A DNA stretch of 64,000 bases from Acidipropionibacterium jensenii DSM 20535 (GTDB lineage: Bacteria; Actinomycetota; Actinomycetes; Propionibacteriales; Propionibacteriaceae), in contig NZ_AUDD01000007.1 of NCBI RefSeq assembly GCF_000425285.1, positions 1-64,000 on the forward strand. Direction: 5' to 3'. Positions 51,865-60,423 of the stretch are shown piece after piece; the first letter of the stretch is position 1; each line of letters opens with the position of its first letter. A model generated the notes under the pieces. It worked only from the letters and a program-made list of their open reading frames with translations. It ran no database searches and was not told where the DNA came from. The position numbers and the translations under genes were made by a program.

Positions 51865-53084
51865 GAGGTCACGACCTTCACATTCGCCCCGATCACCCTC
51901 AGGTTCAGCGTCCAGGTGGCCGCTCCCGGTTCCCGGGGGCCGGTCCAGTAGTCGGAGCCCCCGCTGAGCAGCTCCGTCCCGTCGGGTCGGGAGACGGTTC
52001 CTCCGGTGGTCTCGGTGAGCAGGTTGAGTGTGGTCTGGCGCGGCATGACGATCGTCATGTCGGACCCGACCACCGCCACGGTGGTGGTGCGGTCCCGCGA
52101 CAGGGTCAGGTCGGAGGCGTCGATGGTGCTCTCGGCGGCCACCACGGTGACGCCGTCGGCCGGCAGGTCCGCAGCGTCGGTCCAGACCATCGAGGCGGCC
52201 GTTCCGGAGGCCACCCGGGAGGGCAGCCCGGCTTGGGAGACGGCCACCGTCCCGGTGAGGGCGAGGGTGGCGGCAAGGCCGAGAGTCACCCCAAGATGGG
52301 GCCGGCGGGTCCAGACTCCGAGCACCTGGAAACCGGCCATCACGGCCACCGCCAGAGCCAGGCCGAGGATCAGCGGGTGGGGGACCGGGGAGTGGATGCC
52401 GACGGCCATCGCGATCCCCGACAGCACCACCATCGCCAGCAGCAGCAACCAGCTGCGGCGGAACCGATCTGGTCTCGCAGGGGTCTCGACGGTGGGGCGG
52501 TAGGGGTCGAAGGTGGCCAGGGGGCCGGTGCCGATCTGCCCCTGGGTCTGGTCCTCGGGCTGATGGGCCAGGGTCTGGCGGCCCTCGGCGTCATCGGCGT
52601 CGGGGATGAGCGGCGTCGGGGAGGCGGGGGATGCGACTGCAGCCCTCCGGCGGGCCCTGCACACCAGCCAGTAGCCGATCGCCAGGACGACCGCCGGTCC
52701 CACTCCGAACGGGGTGAGGTGGCCCAGAACCGGCATCGCGAGGGCCCACACCGCGATGAGCAGGACGGTCATCTGCCAGCCCTTGAGGCGAGTCAGCCGG
52801 GGGGTGCGCTGGTCGGCGATCGAGCGGCCCTGTGTGGTCGGCATGAGCACCCAGGCGGCTGCGTAGAGCACCACTCCGATCCCGGCGCTGAGTGCCAGCA
52901 GCGCCGCCAGCACGCGGATGAGCAGGGGATCGACGTCCCAGTGCCGGGCCAGGCCCCGGCACACCCCGCCGGCCACCCGCTGGTCGGACCGCTGCACCTG
53001 CTGCCAGATCCGGGTCTGCGCCCCGATGTCGAGGGAGTCAGACCCGGAGCGGCCAGTCGTCGGTGGAGCGGTCCGGGAAGTCAT
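51861..53084 (-). CDS. PspC-domain membrane protein with C-terminal LiaF-like domain
   Basis: 407 residues from ATG 53084 (an ATG at 53093 is also possible). PspC domain at ~30-90 (SDQRVAGGVCRGLARHWDVD, VLAALLALSAGIGVVLYAA), then further transmembrane helices and, from ~290, a beta-rich soluble domain (STIDASDLTLSRDRTTTVAV, then GSDMTIVMPRQT). The last part resembles LiaF/DUF1707-type domains. Part of an envelope-stress cluster; divergent from the histidine kinase gene. Confidence 0.7.
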   Translation of the reverse strand: MTSRTAPPTTGRSGSDSLDIGAQTRIWQQVQRSDQRVAGGVCRGLARHWDVDPLLIRVLAALLALSAGIGVVLYAAAWVLMPTTQGRSIADQRTPRLTRLKGWQMTVLLIAVWALAMPVLGHLTPFGVGPAVVLAIGYWLVCRARRRAAVASPASPTPLIPDADDAEGRQTLAHQPEDQTQGQIGTGPLATFDPYRPTVETPARPDRFRRSWLLLLAMVVLSGIAMAVGIHSPVPHPLILGLALAVAVMAGFQVLGVWTRRPHLGVTLGLAATLALTGTVAVSQAGLPSRVASGTAASMVWTDAADLPADGVTVVAAESTIDASDLTLSRDRTTTVAVVGSDMTIVMPRQTTLNLLTETTGGTVSRPDGTELLSGGSDYWTGPREPGAATWTLNLRVIGANVKVVTS

Positions 53085-53199
53085 GCCCTCCATGCTGCAT
53101 CGATCGGAGCGTCGGCAACACCGTCTCGCACCCTGATCCAGCACCCATTCCACGGTGCGGAGGTGGATCCGGGACGGTTGGGGTGTCAGTGTGGGAGGC

Positions 53200-54687
53200 A
53201 TGGCTGAGCAGGACAGGGGATCGATGCGCCCGGATCGGGTGCCGGTCCCCACCGAGCTCGCACGCAGCGACTCCACGAGGGGCGACTCCACCAGGCACGA
53301 GAGCGCACCCGGTGAGGTGAGGGCCCGGGGGTCCGAGGCCCCCGATCCGGAGGACGCCGACGGGCCCCTTCGCACGGCCTGCCGGCGCCCCGACCAGGGG
53401 TGGATCGTCGGGGTCGCCGCTGGTCTGGGAGACCATCTCGGGATCCCGGAGTGGATCGTGCGCCTCGGGTTCGTGGCCCTGGCCGCCTTCGACCTGGTCG
53501 GCGTCCTGATCTACGGGGCGCTGTGGATTCTCATGCCCAGGGCCGAGGAGTCGGCGTCCAGTCCGGGGCTGGTCTCGGCCGATCGCCTCGGCCTGCGGAC
53601 CCGCGCACCCCTGGCGGTCCGCAGTCCAAGCGATCTCACCGGCGCCCTGGTGCTGGCGGGAGTCGGTCTGGTGTGGGCCCTCCAGGTCATCGGGTTCGGG
53701 GTGTCCAGTCGCTGGTTCTGGCCGCTGGCGCTGGCCGCCGGGGGAGTGGCGATGGTGTGGCGCCAGGCCGACGACTCGGCCTCGGCCGACCACACGGGCG
53801 CCGAGAAGCCCTGGCGACAGGCGCTGATGGGACGCCGCGGCAGGCTCGCCGCGGTGCGGGTCGGCGTCGGTCTGGCCCTGGTGGGCACCGCGGTCTCCCT
53901 GGTGGCGGCTTCCCAGATCGGTGTCGACCAGCTGCCCACTCTCGCCCTGATGGCCCTGCTGGTGCTCGGCGGGGTCTCCCTGGTGGTCGCCCCGTGGGCC
54001 CGCTCCTGGCAGGTGCGACTGCGCAGAGCCGACCGGGAGCGGGTGGTGGCCGATGCCCGCGCCGACATGGCCGCCCACCTGCACGACTCGGTGCTCCAGA
54101 CCCTCGCGCTGATCCAGCGTCAGGCCGACGACCCCAGGGCGGTGGCTACCCTCGCACGGCGTCAGGAGAGGGAGCTGCGCGAGTGGCTCTACGGCGGGGC
54201 GACGGCGACCGCAGCCGACCCCGGTCGTGGTTCAGGGGCCCGATCCGACGGCAGCGAGGCGCAGGCCTCCTTCAGGGCGGTGCTGTCGGCCGAGTGCGCC
54301 CGGATCGAGAGCGAGCGCGGCACTCCCGTGGAACTGGTCTGCGTGGGAGACGTCGTGATGGACGACGGCCTGCGGGCGCTGTCCCAGGCGGCGGCCGAGG
54401 CCGTGATGAATGCCGTCAAGCACTCCGGAGCCCCCAGGGCGGACGTCTACGCCGAGGTGGAGCCCGACCAGGTGGAGGTCTTCGTCCGGGACCGCGGTAC
54501 CGGCTTCGACCCCGATGACATCGCCGATGACAGGATGGGAGTGCGGCGATCGATCATCGGTCGGATGGAGCGTCACGGCGGCACCGCCACGGTGCGCAGC
54601 GCGCCCGGCGAGGGAACCGAGATACGACTTCAGATGGCTCCCGAGACAGGCGGGGCGGACTCCTCCGGCAGACCCACGAACGACTGA
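53200..54687 (+). CDS. PspC-type sensor histidine kinase
   Basis: 495 residues from ATG 53200 with GGGAGG. A Pro/Ser N-terminus, a PspC-like domain at ~62-110 (QGWIVGVAAGLGDHLGIPEW), four more hydrophobic segments, the HisKA_3 phosphoacceptor MAAHLHDSVLQTLALIQRQ (~290) and a HATPase domain with AAAEAVMNAVKHSGAPRADV (N box) and RDRGTGFDPDDI (G1). Kinase for the LuxR-type regulator 29 bp downstream. Confidence 0.85.
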   Translation: MAEQDRGSMRPDRVPVPTELARSDSTRGDSTRHESAPGEVRARGSEAPDPEDADGPLRTACRRPDQGWIVGVAAGLGDHLGIPEWIVRLGFVALAAFDLVGVLIYGALWILMPRAEESASSPGLVSADRLGLRTRAPLAVRSPSDLTGALVLAGVGLVWALQVIGFGVSSRWFWPLALAAGGVAMVWRQADDSASADHTGAEKPWRQALMGRRGRLAAVRVGVGLALVGTAVSLVAASQIGVDQLPTLALMALLVLGGVSLVVAPWARSWQVRLRRADRERVVADARADMAAHLHDSVLQTLALIQRQADDPRAVATLARRQERELREWLYGGATATAADPGRGSGARSDGSEAQASFRAVLSAECARIESERGTPVELVCVGDVVMDDGLRALSQAAAEAVMNAVKHSGAPRADVYAEVEPDQVEVFVRDRGTGFDPDDIADDRMGVRRSIIGRMERHGGTATVRSAPGEGTEIRLQMAPETGGADSSGRPTND

Positions 54688-54716
54688 ATGACGGCGACGA
54701 GACCGACGAGGATGAG

Positions 54717-55400
54717 ATGAGCTACGAGATGTCCGGGGAGCATGACCCGGTGACCATCGTGCTGGTGGATGACCACGAGATGTTCCGGGTCGGGGTGCGC
54801 TCCGAGATGGAGCAGCACCGAGACCGGGTCCGGGTGGTGGGGGAGGGCTGGGACGTCGACTCGTCGGTGCAGGCGGTGATGACCGGCCGCCCCCAGGTGG
54901 TGCTGCTCGACGTGCACCTGCCCGGTGGCGGCGGCACCGAGGTGATCCGCCGGTGCGAGGCCGGCGGTCTGGAGTCCTCGGCCACCCGGTTCCTCGCGCT
55001 GTCGGTCTCCGATGCGGCCGAGGACGTCATCTCGGTGATCCGGGCCGGGGCGCGGGGCTATGTCACCAAGTCGATCTCCTCGGAGGAGCTGCTCGACGCG
55101 ATCGACCGGGTCTCCACCGGTGACGCGGTATTCTCCCCGCGGCTGGCCGGTTTCGTCCTGGACGCCTTCTCCGGTTCCATCGAGGTGGCCAGTATCGACG
55201 AGGATCTGGACCGGCTGTCGCCCCGGGAGCGCGAGGTGATGCGGCTGATCGCCCGCGGCTACGCCTACAAGGAAGTGGCCCGGGAGTTGTTCATCTCGGT
55301 CAAGACGGTGGAGACCCACGTCTCGAATGTGCTGCGCAAGCTCCAGCTGTCCAACCGCCACGAGCTGACCCGGTGGGCCACCGACCGCCGGTTGATCTGA
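54717..55400 (+). CDS. LuxR/NarL-family response regulator
   Basis: 227 residues. Receiver domain: VTIVLVDDHEMFRVGVRSEM, phosphorylated Asp in PQVVLLDVHLPGGGG (~66), Lys in GYVTKSIS. C-terminal LuxR HTH: LSPREREVMRLIARGYAYKE, then LFISVKTVETHVSNVLRKL. Partner of the preceding kinase; targets probably include the divergent PspC genes. Confidence 0.9.
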   Translation: MSYEMSGEHDPVTIVLVDDHEMFRVGVRSEMEQHRDRVRVVGEGWDVDSSVQAVMTGRPQVVLLDVHLPGGGGTEVIRRCEAGGLESSATRFLALSVSDAAEDVISVIRAGARGYVTKSISSEELLDAIDRVSTGDAVFSPRLAGFVLDAFSGSIEVASIDEDLDRLSPREREVMRLIARGYAYKEVARELFISVKTVETHVSNVLRKLQLSNRHELTRWATDRRLI

Positions 55401-55422
55401 CCCCTGGGGGCGCCCCCCGGAC

Positions 55423-55464
55423 GTCAGGAACCCCCGCCGGATCGCTCCGGCGGGGGTTCCTGAC
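55423..55464. terminator. 19-bp perfect hairpin
   Basis: Arms GTCAGGAACCCCCGCCGGA and complement with loop TCGC, between convergent response regulator and YeaQ-type genes. Confidence 0.85.
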
Positions 55465-55478
55465 GAACGGCTGAGGGG

Positions 55479-55739
55479 TCAGGCGCGTCGACCGCGGACC
55501 AGCCCCCAGATGAACAGCACGATGAGGGAGCCCAGCACCGCCAGCAGCCAGCTGCGCAGACTCCAGAACTGGTAGATGCCGACGTGGAAGACAGTGCTGC
55601 CGATCCAACCGCCGAGGATCGCGCCCACCACGCCGAGCAGGATGGTGGACAGCCATCCGCCACCTTGTCTCCCCGGCATGATCGCCTTGGCGATCGCACC
55701 GGCAATCAGTCCCAACATGATCCACCCAAGAAATCCCAT
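55479..55739 (-). CDS. GlsB/YeaQ/YmgE family membrane protein
   Basis: 86 residues with three hydrophobic segments: GWIMLGLIAGAIAKAIMPG, the Gly-rich STILLGVVGAILGGWIGS and LLAVLGSLIVLFIWGL. The GLIAGAIAKAIMPGRQGGG motif is diagnostic of the transglycosylase-associated family. Small inner-membrane stress protein, function unclear. Confidence 0.9.
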   Translation of the reverse strand: MGFLGWIMLGLIAGAIAKAIMPGRQGGGWLSTILLGVVGAILGGWIGSTVFHVGIYQFWSLRSWLLAVLGSLIVLFIWGLVRGRRA

Positions 55740-55823
55740 GGGCCCATGCTATGAGGATCCGGCAGGATTGAAAGGGCAGGTGATCCTTCTGGGGGTCGAA
55801 CGGGGGTACCCCGGACCCGACCC

Positions 55824-57083
55824 TCAGAACAGCGGCCGCCAAGGGGCCAGCAGCATCTCGGTGAACTTCGCGATCACTGACCGGCGTCGCCACCGGTCCA
55901 GATCCATCTCGGTGCAGTTGCGCGAGTCGATCTCGAAGATCTCCTCCATCGCGCGGGCCACCTGAGCACCGACCACCGAGATGTTGATCTCGTAGTTCCC
56001 CTGCAGCGAGAGCCGGTCGATGTTGGCGGTGCCGATCGTCGTCCAGGCGCCGTCGATGGTGCAGGTCTTGGCATGGACCATCGCCCCCTGGTACAGCAGC
56101 AGGTGCACCCCGCAGCTCAACAGCCGCTCGTAGTAGCCCCGGCTCAGCCAGTCGGCGACCACGTGATTCGACTCGGCGGGGATGATGATCCGGACGTCCA
56201 CCCCTCGTGCGCAGGCGCTCCGCAGCGCGGCCATCATGTCGTCGTCGGGGATGAAGTAGGCCTGGGTCATCCAGATCCGCTTGGAGGCGCGGTCGATCGC
56301 CTCGAGGTACATGTTGCGGATCGGGTACATCGCCATCCGCGGCACATTGCGGCGCACCTCGATGGTGGTGTCCCAGGACCGGGAGATCGGACCGCTGAGC
56401 CGCTCGGGTCGACGCCGCGAGGGCAGGGAGGCGTAGGGACGCAGATTCCACTTGTCGACGAAGGCGTTCTCCAGGTCGGCCACCGCGGGGCCCACGATCC
56501 GGGCGTGGGTGTCGCGCCACCGGTCGGCATAGGTCTTGCCGATGTTGTAGCCGCCGACGTAGCCGATCCTGGAGTCCACGATGAGCAGCTTGCGGTGGTC
56601 GCGTCCCAGATTCCGCACACTCGGCAGCCCCAGGGTGAGCAGCGGATGGGGTCTCACGTGGACCCCGGTCAGTCCGTGGAAGAAGCGCGGGTCAACGACG
56701 AGGTTGGCGAACTCGTCCCAGATCGCGTAGACCTTCACGCCGCGCGCCGCGGCGTCGACCAGAGCCTGGCGGAACTGGCGTCCCACCTCGTCGGACTTCC
56801 AGATGAAGGTCTCGAAGTGGATGGTGGAGGTGGCCGCGGCGATGTCGGCGAGCATCTGGGAGTAGAGGTCGCGTCCGAAGGTGAAGACGCTGACCTGGTC
56901 CCGCCCGGCGCTGACCGGCTCGGCCGGGGCGGTGGGGAACCGGTAGGGCCGACGCGAGCGCCGTTTGATGGCGGTGAAGGTGACCAGGGCACCGGCCGCA
57001 GCCAGCTGGGCGGCGAGCAGACCTCCCGACATCCAGTGCGCAACTCTCCGGAGGCGCCCTGGATGACGCGGTGACAAGGCCAT
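55824..57083 (-). CDS. Phospholipase D family / cardiolipin synthase-like
   Basis: 419 residues from ATG 57083. One N-terminal transmembrane segment (MSGGLLAAQLAAAGALVTFT), then two PLD domains with HxK(x)4D motifs: RDHRKLLIVDSRIGYVGGYN (~165) and VHAKTCTIDGAWTTIGTANI (~345). Likely transfers phosphatidyl groups to make cardiolipin. Located downstream of metI on the same strand. Confidence 0.85.
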   Translation of the reverse strand: MALSPRHPGRLRRVAHWMSGGLLAAQLAAAGALVTFTAIKRRSRRPYRFPTAPAEPVSAGRDQVSVFTFGRDLYSQMLADIAAATSTIHFETFIWKSDEVGRQFRQALVDAAARGVKVYAIWDEFANLVVDPRFFHGLTGVHVRPHPLLTLGLPSVRNLGRDHRKLLIVDSRIGYVGGYNIGKTYADRWRDTHARIVGPAVADLENAFVDKWNLRPYASLPSRRRPERLSGPISRSWDTTIEVRRNVPRMAMYPIRNMYLEAIDRASKRIWMTQAYFIPDDDMMAALRSACARGVDVRIIIPAESNHVVADWLSRGYYERLLSCGVHLLLYQGAMVHAKTCTIDGAWTTIGTANIDRLSLQGNYEINISVVGAQVARAMEEIFEIDSRNCTEMDLDRWRRRSVIAKFTEMLLAPWRPLF

Positions 57084-57121
57084 GCTCGCCAGCCTAGCGG
57101 CTGTCGCCGGCGTCCCCCCAG

Positions 57122-57778
57122 CTACCTCCGCATGGCCTTGCGGGCCAGTGCGTTGCCGGCGAACTGGGCCGCCTGGACGATGACGATGATGGTGATCACC
57201 GCGATGAAGGTGACCGTCCAGTTGAACCGCTGGTAGCCGTACTGGATGGCGAACTGTCCCAGCCCGCCGCCGCCGATGGCACCGGCGATGGCCGTCATGT
57301 CGACGATCGCGATGAGGACGTAGGTGTAGCCGAGAATCAGCGGTCCGAGGGCCTCGCGGGCCACCACGTCGAAGAGGATCCGCCAGGGTCCGGCGCCCAT
57401 CGCGCGGGCCGCCTCGATGACGCCGGGATCGACGGTGACGAGGTTCTGCTCGACGATCCGCGACATCGCGAAGGTGGCGGCGATGCACAACGGGAAGGTC
57501 GCGGCCTGGACCCCGATGGTGCTGCCGATCACCTTGAGGGTCAGCGGGCCGATCGCGGTCATGAAGATGATGAACGGGATCGGTCGGACGATGTTGACGA
57601 TGATGTTGAGGATGAGGTTCGCGGTCCGGTTGGCGAGCAGGCCGCCGCGGCGGGTCGCGAACAGGAAGATCCCGAGTACCAGGCCCAGGATTCCACCGAC
57701 GATGAGGGTGATCACCGCCATGAAGAGGGTCTGCCAGATCGCGTCCAGGTAGACGGGCTTGAGTGTCTCCCAGTCCAT
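57122..57778 (-). CDS. metI: Methionine ABC transporter permease
   Basis: 218 residues. Membrane segments TLFMAVITLIVGGILGLVLG, PIPFIIFMTAIGPLTLKV and others, with the EAA loop near VIEAARAMGAGPWRILF. Starts by a one-base overlap with metN (TGATG). Forms the channel of the D-methionine/methionine importer with MetN and MetQ. Confidence 0.95.
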   Translation of the reverse strand: MDWETLKPVYLDAIWQTLFMAVITLIVGGILGLVLGIFLFATRRGGLLANRTANLILNIIVNIVRPIPFIIFMTAIGPLTLKVIGSTIGVQAATFPLCIAATFAMSRIVEQNLVTVDPGVIEAARAMGAGPWRILFDVVAREALGPLILGYTYVLIAIVDMTAIAGAIGGGGLGQFAIQYGYQRFNWTVTFIAVITIIVIVQAAQFAGNALARKAMRR

Positions 57779-58842
57779 CAGTTGTCCTCCCCGCTCGTGA
57801 CGGTCCGTGTGGACCCGTCATCGACGGCATCGCCGGCGATGACGTTCAGCTGGTGTGCGGCCTTGGCGACGTCCTCGGGAGGGCCGCTCAGGGCCACCGT
57901 GTAGTTGCCCAGGGCGCCGCCGCGGACCTCGATGACTCCGCCGTGCACGATCTTGAAACTGACCCTGCCCAGCCTGCCCAGTTCGGCCAGGGCGTTGCCG
58001 AAAGCACTCGCCTCGACGCTGGGGACATCGACCAGAGTGGCCCCGGGATTCTCCCGACGCAGCCGCTCGAGCTCATCGGGTCCGGGGTGCTGGCCGATGA
58101 TCGTCGACAGGAACCGCTGGGTGGTCTCCGACTTCGGTCGCGCGAAGATCTCGCGGGTCGAACCGGTCTCGATGAGGTGGCCGCCCTCCAGGACGCTGAC
58201 CTGGTCGGCGATGGATCGCACCACCTCCATCTCGTGGGTGATGACGATCACGGTGACGCCCAGTTCGGCATTGATGCGCTGCAGCAGGGCGAGCACCCCG
58301 GCGGTCGTCTCCGGGTCCAGGGCGGAGGTGGACTCGTCGGCCAGCAGGATGGTCGGCCGGGTGGCCAGCGCCCGGGCAATCCCGACGCGCTGCTTCTGGC
58401 CTCCCGACAACTGGTCCGGATGGGTCCACGCCCGGTCGGTGAGCCCGACGAAGGACAGCAGCTCGGTGACCCGGGCCCGCTCGTCGGCCTTGGACCATCG
58501 GGCCAGTTTCAGCGGGTAGGCCACATTGTCGTAGATGGTGCGGGAGTTGAGCAGGTTGAACTGCTGGAAGATCATCCCGATGTCGGTGCGCAGCGGCCTC
58601 AGCTGCCGCTCGGTGAACCGGGAGATGTCGGTGCCCTTCACCACCACGGTGCCGGAGGTGGGTTGCTCCAGGCCGTTGATGAGTCTCACCAGGGTCGACT
58701 TGCCGGCGCCGGACTGTCCGATCACCGCCGAGATTGCGCCTCCCTCGAAGTCCAGACTGACGTCGTCGAGGGCCTGTACGGGTCCGGAACGGGTCTGAAA
58801 GGTCTTGGACACGTGATCGATGTGGATGATCGGGTCGCCCAT
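57778..58842 (-). CDS. metN: Methionine ABC transporter ATP-binding protein
   Basis: 354 residues from ATG 58842. Walker A VIGQSGAGKSTLVRLINGLE (~37), signature LSGGQKQRVGIARALA, Walker B ILLADESTSALD and H-loop region. The C-terminal ~80 residues (GATLVDVPSVEASAFGNALA, then FKIVHGGVIEVRGGALGNYT) match the NIL domain that binds methionine and inhibits the transporter. Confidence 0.97.
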   Translation of the reverse strand: MGDPIIHIDHVSKTFQTRSGPVQALDDVSLDFEGGAISAVIGQSGAGKSTLVRLINGLEQPTSGTVVVKGTDISRFTERQLRPLRTDIGMIFQQFNLLNSRTIYDNVAYPLKLARWSKADERARVTELLSFVGLTDRAWTHPDQLSGGQKQRVGIARALATRPTILLADESTSALDPETTAGVLALLQRINAELGVTVIVITHEMEVVRSIADQVSVLEGGHLIETGSTREIFARPKSETTQRFLSTIIGQHPGPDELERLRRENPGATLVDVPSVEASAFGNALAELGRLGRVSFKIVHGGVIEVRGGALGNYTVALSGPPEDVAKAAHQLNVIAGDAVDDGSTRTVTSGEDN

Positions 58843-58867
58843 TCGGGTCCTCCTGTGGTCGGCTGAA

Positions 58868-58904
58868 CCGTCGTGGTGGGCCGCAGCGCGGCCCACCACG
58901 ACGG
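58868..58904 (-). terminator. 17-bp hairpin between metQ and metN
   Basis: Perfect 17-bp arms CCGTCGTGGTGGGCCGC with loop AGC, 7 bp after the metQ stop. Without a T-run it more likely stabilises the metQ end of the message or halves read-through to metNI. Confidence 0.65.
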
Positions 58905-58910
58905 AGGAGG

Positions 58911-59894
58911 TCACTTGTTCTTGAGCTCGGTCTGGAGCTTGTCCAGAGAGGACTGCAGATCGGCCTGGGAGGTCCCCTTGACGATCTTGGCGGTGTTGTC
59001 GGACTCGGCGAGCACGGCCTTGAGGACCTCGGGGTCGTGCCAGATCTGGGTCACCTTGAGGTAGGTGGCGTTGTTCTTGTCCTTGGCGCGAGCCGTGAAG
59101 ATGTTGATGTAGGGGGCGGACTCGGGGCTGGCGGGATCATCCTGGAAGAGGGCCGACTTGGGGTCGAGCTTGGCGTCCCTGGCGAATCCGTTGTTGATCA
59201 CCGAGGCGTCCACGCTCGGCAGGGCGGTGACGGTCTGGGAGGCGTCGACCGCGGTGACCGTGATCTTCGACTTGTTGGCGATGATGTCGGCCGGGGTGGA
59301 CAGCGGGGAGCCGCCGTCGCGCAGGCTCAGCAGTCCGGCCTTCTGCAGCAGCAGCAGGGCGCGGCCCTGGTTGGTGTCGTCATTGGGGATGGCGATCTTG
59401 CCGCCGGCCGGGACCTGGCTGAGCTTGGTGTGCTTCTTGGAGTAGATCGCCAGCGGGACGATGTAGGTCGGGGCCAGTGGGATCAGGTTGTCGTTGTTCT
59501 CGGCGTTGTAGTTGGCCAGGAAGAAGACGTGCTGGAAGAAGTTGAGGTCGATCTGGCCCTGGGACAGGGCGCGGTTCGGCTGGTTGTAGTCGCTGAAGTC
59601 GACCTTCTTGATGGTGATGCCCTGGGCGGCGGCCTTCTTGATGAAGATGGGCCAGAAGGTGGCGCCGGCCTCGGTGGTGCCGATCCGGACCGTGGAGCTG
59701 GCCGTGGCGTCCGGGCCGGCGGCCTGGGATCCGGAGTTGCGCTGGGTGGCCCACACGATCGCTCCGGCGATCAGGGCGATCACGACGACGACCGCGGTGA
59801 TGATCAGACCCTTGCGGCCGCCTCCCTCGGGCTTGTCGGGAAGGGCCTGAGGCTCCTCCGGTGTGGAGCCTGCGGGATTCTGGGGGGTGCTCAT
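58911..59894 (-). CDS. metQ: Methionine-binding protein MetQ
   Basis: 327 residues from ATG 59894. NlpA/MetQ pattern: VRIGTTEAGATFWPIFIKKA, QGIDLNFFQHVFFLA-like stretch (QGQIDLNFFQHVFFLANYN), IAIPNDDTNQGRALLLLQKA and ALPSVDASVINNGFA. The N-terminal ~60 residues hold no cysteine lipobox; instead LIITAVVVVIALIAGAIVWA gives a single membrane anchor. It captures methionine outside the membrane. Confidence 0.9.
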   Translation of the reverse strand: MSTPQNPAGSTPEEPQALPDKPEGGGRKGLIITAVVVVIALIAGAIVWATQRNSGSQAAGPDATASSTVRIGTTEAGATFWPIFIKKAAAQGITIKKVDFSDYNQPNRALSQGQIDLNFFQHVFFLANYNAENNDNLIPLAPTYIVPLAIYSKKHTKLSQVPAGGKIAIPNDDTNQGRALLLLQKAGLLSLRDGGSPLSTPADIIANKSKITVTAVDASQTVTALPSVDASVINNGFARDAKLDPKSALFQDDPASPESAPYINIFTARAKDKNNATYLKVTQIWHDPEVLKAVLAESDNTAKIVKGTSQADLQSSLDKLQTELKNK

Positions 59895-59929
59895 GATGGT
59901 TCTCCTGGGACAGCTGATGAGTGGGGGAT

Positions 59930-60057
59930 GACCCCGATCGGGGTCTGATCGGTCGGCGGAGAAGCTGGTCCTGGCGCGGCCATGGGCATGCGGGAGGAAG
60001 GCAGACTCCACCGTTGGAGATCCTGCTGGGTGACTCGGGATCGGTCGAGTCAGCAGG
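59930..60057 (-). promoter_or_regulatory. Leader hairpins of metQNI, possible attenuator
   Basis: Three stems lie between the upstream ORF and metQ. Stem A (60022-60057) pairs CCTGCT/AGCAGG and GACTCG/CGAGTC with a 4-base bulge and covers the ORF stop codon. Stem B (60001-60026, CTCCA/TGGAG plus outer GCAG/CTGC) shares bases 60022-60026 with A, so the two exclude each other. Stem C (59930-59945) is GACCCC/GGGGTC with loop GATC, 36 bp before the metQ ATG. Confidence 0.6.
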
Positions 60058-60151
60058 TGCCGGACATTCGGCAACACGCGTCCGCAGCGCAGCACATCAT
60101 CTTCGCCGCACGCCGGTCGGCGCGAACGAGATGTGTGGTGGCGGTCGCCAT
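60050..60151 (-). CDS. Cys/Met-rich leader peptide (upstream ORF of metQNI)
   Basis: 33 codons from ATG 60151 with AGCAGGAG in front. It reads MATATTHLVRADRRAAKM, then MCCAADACCRMSGTC (five Cys, three Met in the last 16 residues), ending at 60050. Its stop is inside stem A of the leader. Polycysteine leader ORFs are known as cysteine-responsive attenuators in mycobacteria; here the downstream operon imports methionine. That it acts as a sensor is inference. Confidence 0.65.
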   Translation of the reverse strand: MATATTHLVRADRRAAKMMCCAADACCRMSGTC

Positions 60152-60219
60152 GTCGTGTCTCCTGCTCTCATGTGCCGTGTGGCACCTACTGCGACACGTA
60201 CTCGCGCCGCGGAGGTCCT

Positions 60220-60273
60220 ATGGTGTCAGACCTGCTTCGCAGATGCACAGAAGAGGTCAGTAAGTGACACCAT
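60220..60273. promoter_or_regulatory. Inverted repeat upstream of the metQ leader
   Basis: ATGGTGTCA (60220-60228) and TGACACCAT (60265-60273) are an exact 9-bp inverted pair, 36 bases apart, with further ACCT/AGGT matches inside. It lies between the divergent metQNI leader and the helicase gene and may bind a sulfur regulator. Confidence 0.4.
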
Positions 60274-60423
60274 GTCTCAGAAATCGGAAATGACCCTATG
60301 CGGAGATCGGCGGCCAGTCAACTCATCGGGAGGCCGCGGGGGCGACGAACGGTGGTCGACCGTTCCGGTCGCGGGCCGGTCGCTCGGCTGCTGTGCCGGG
60401 CTGGCCGTAGTCTTGGCACCGCC

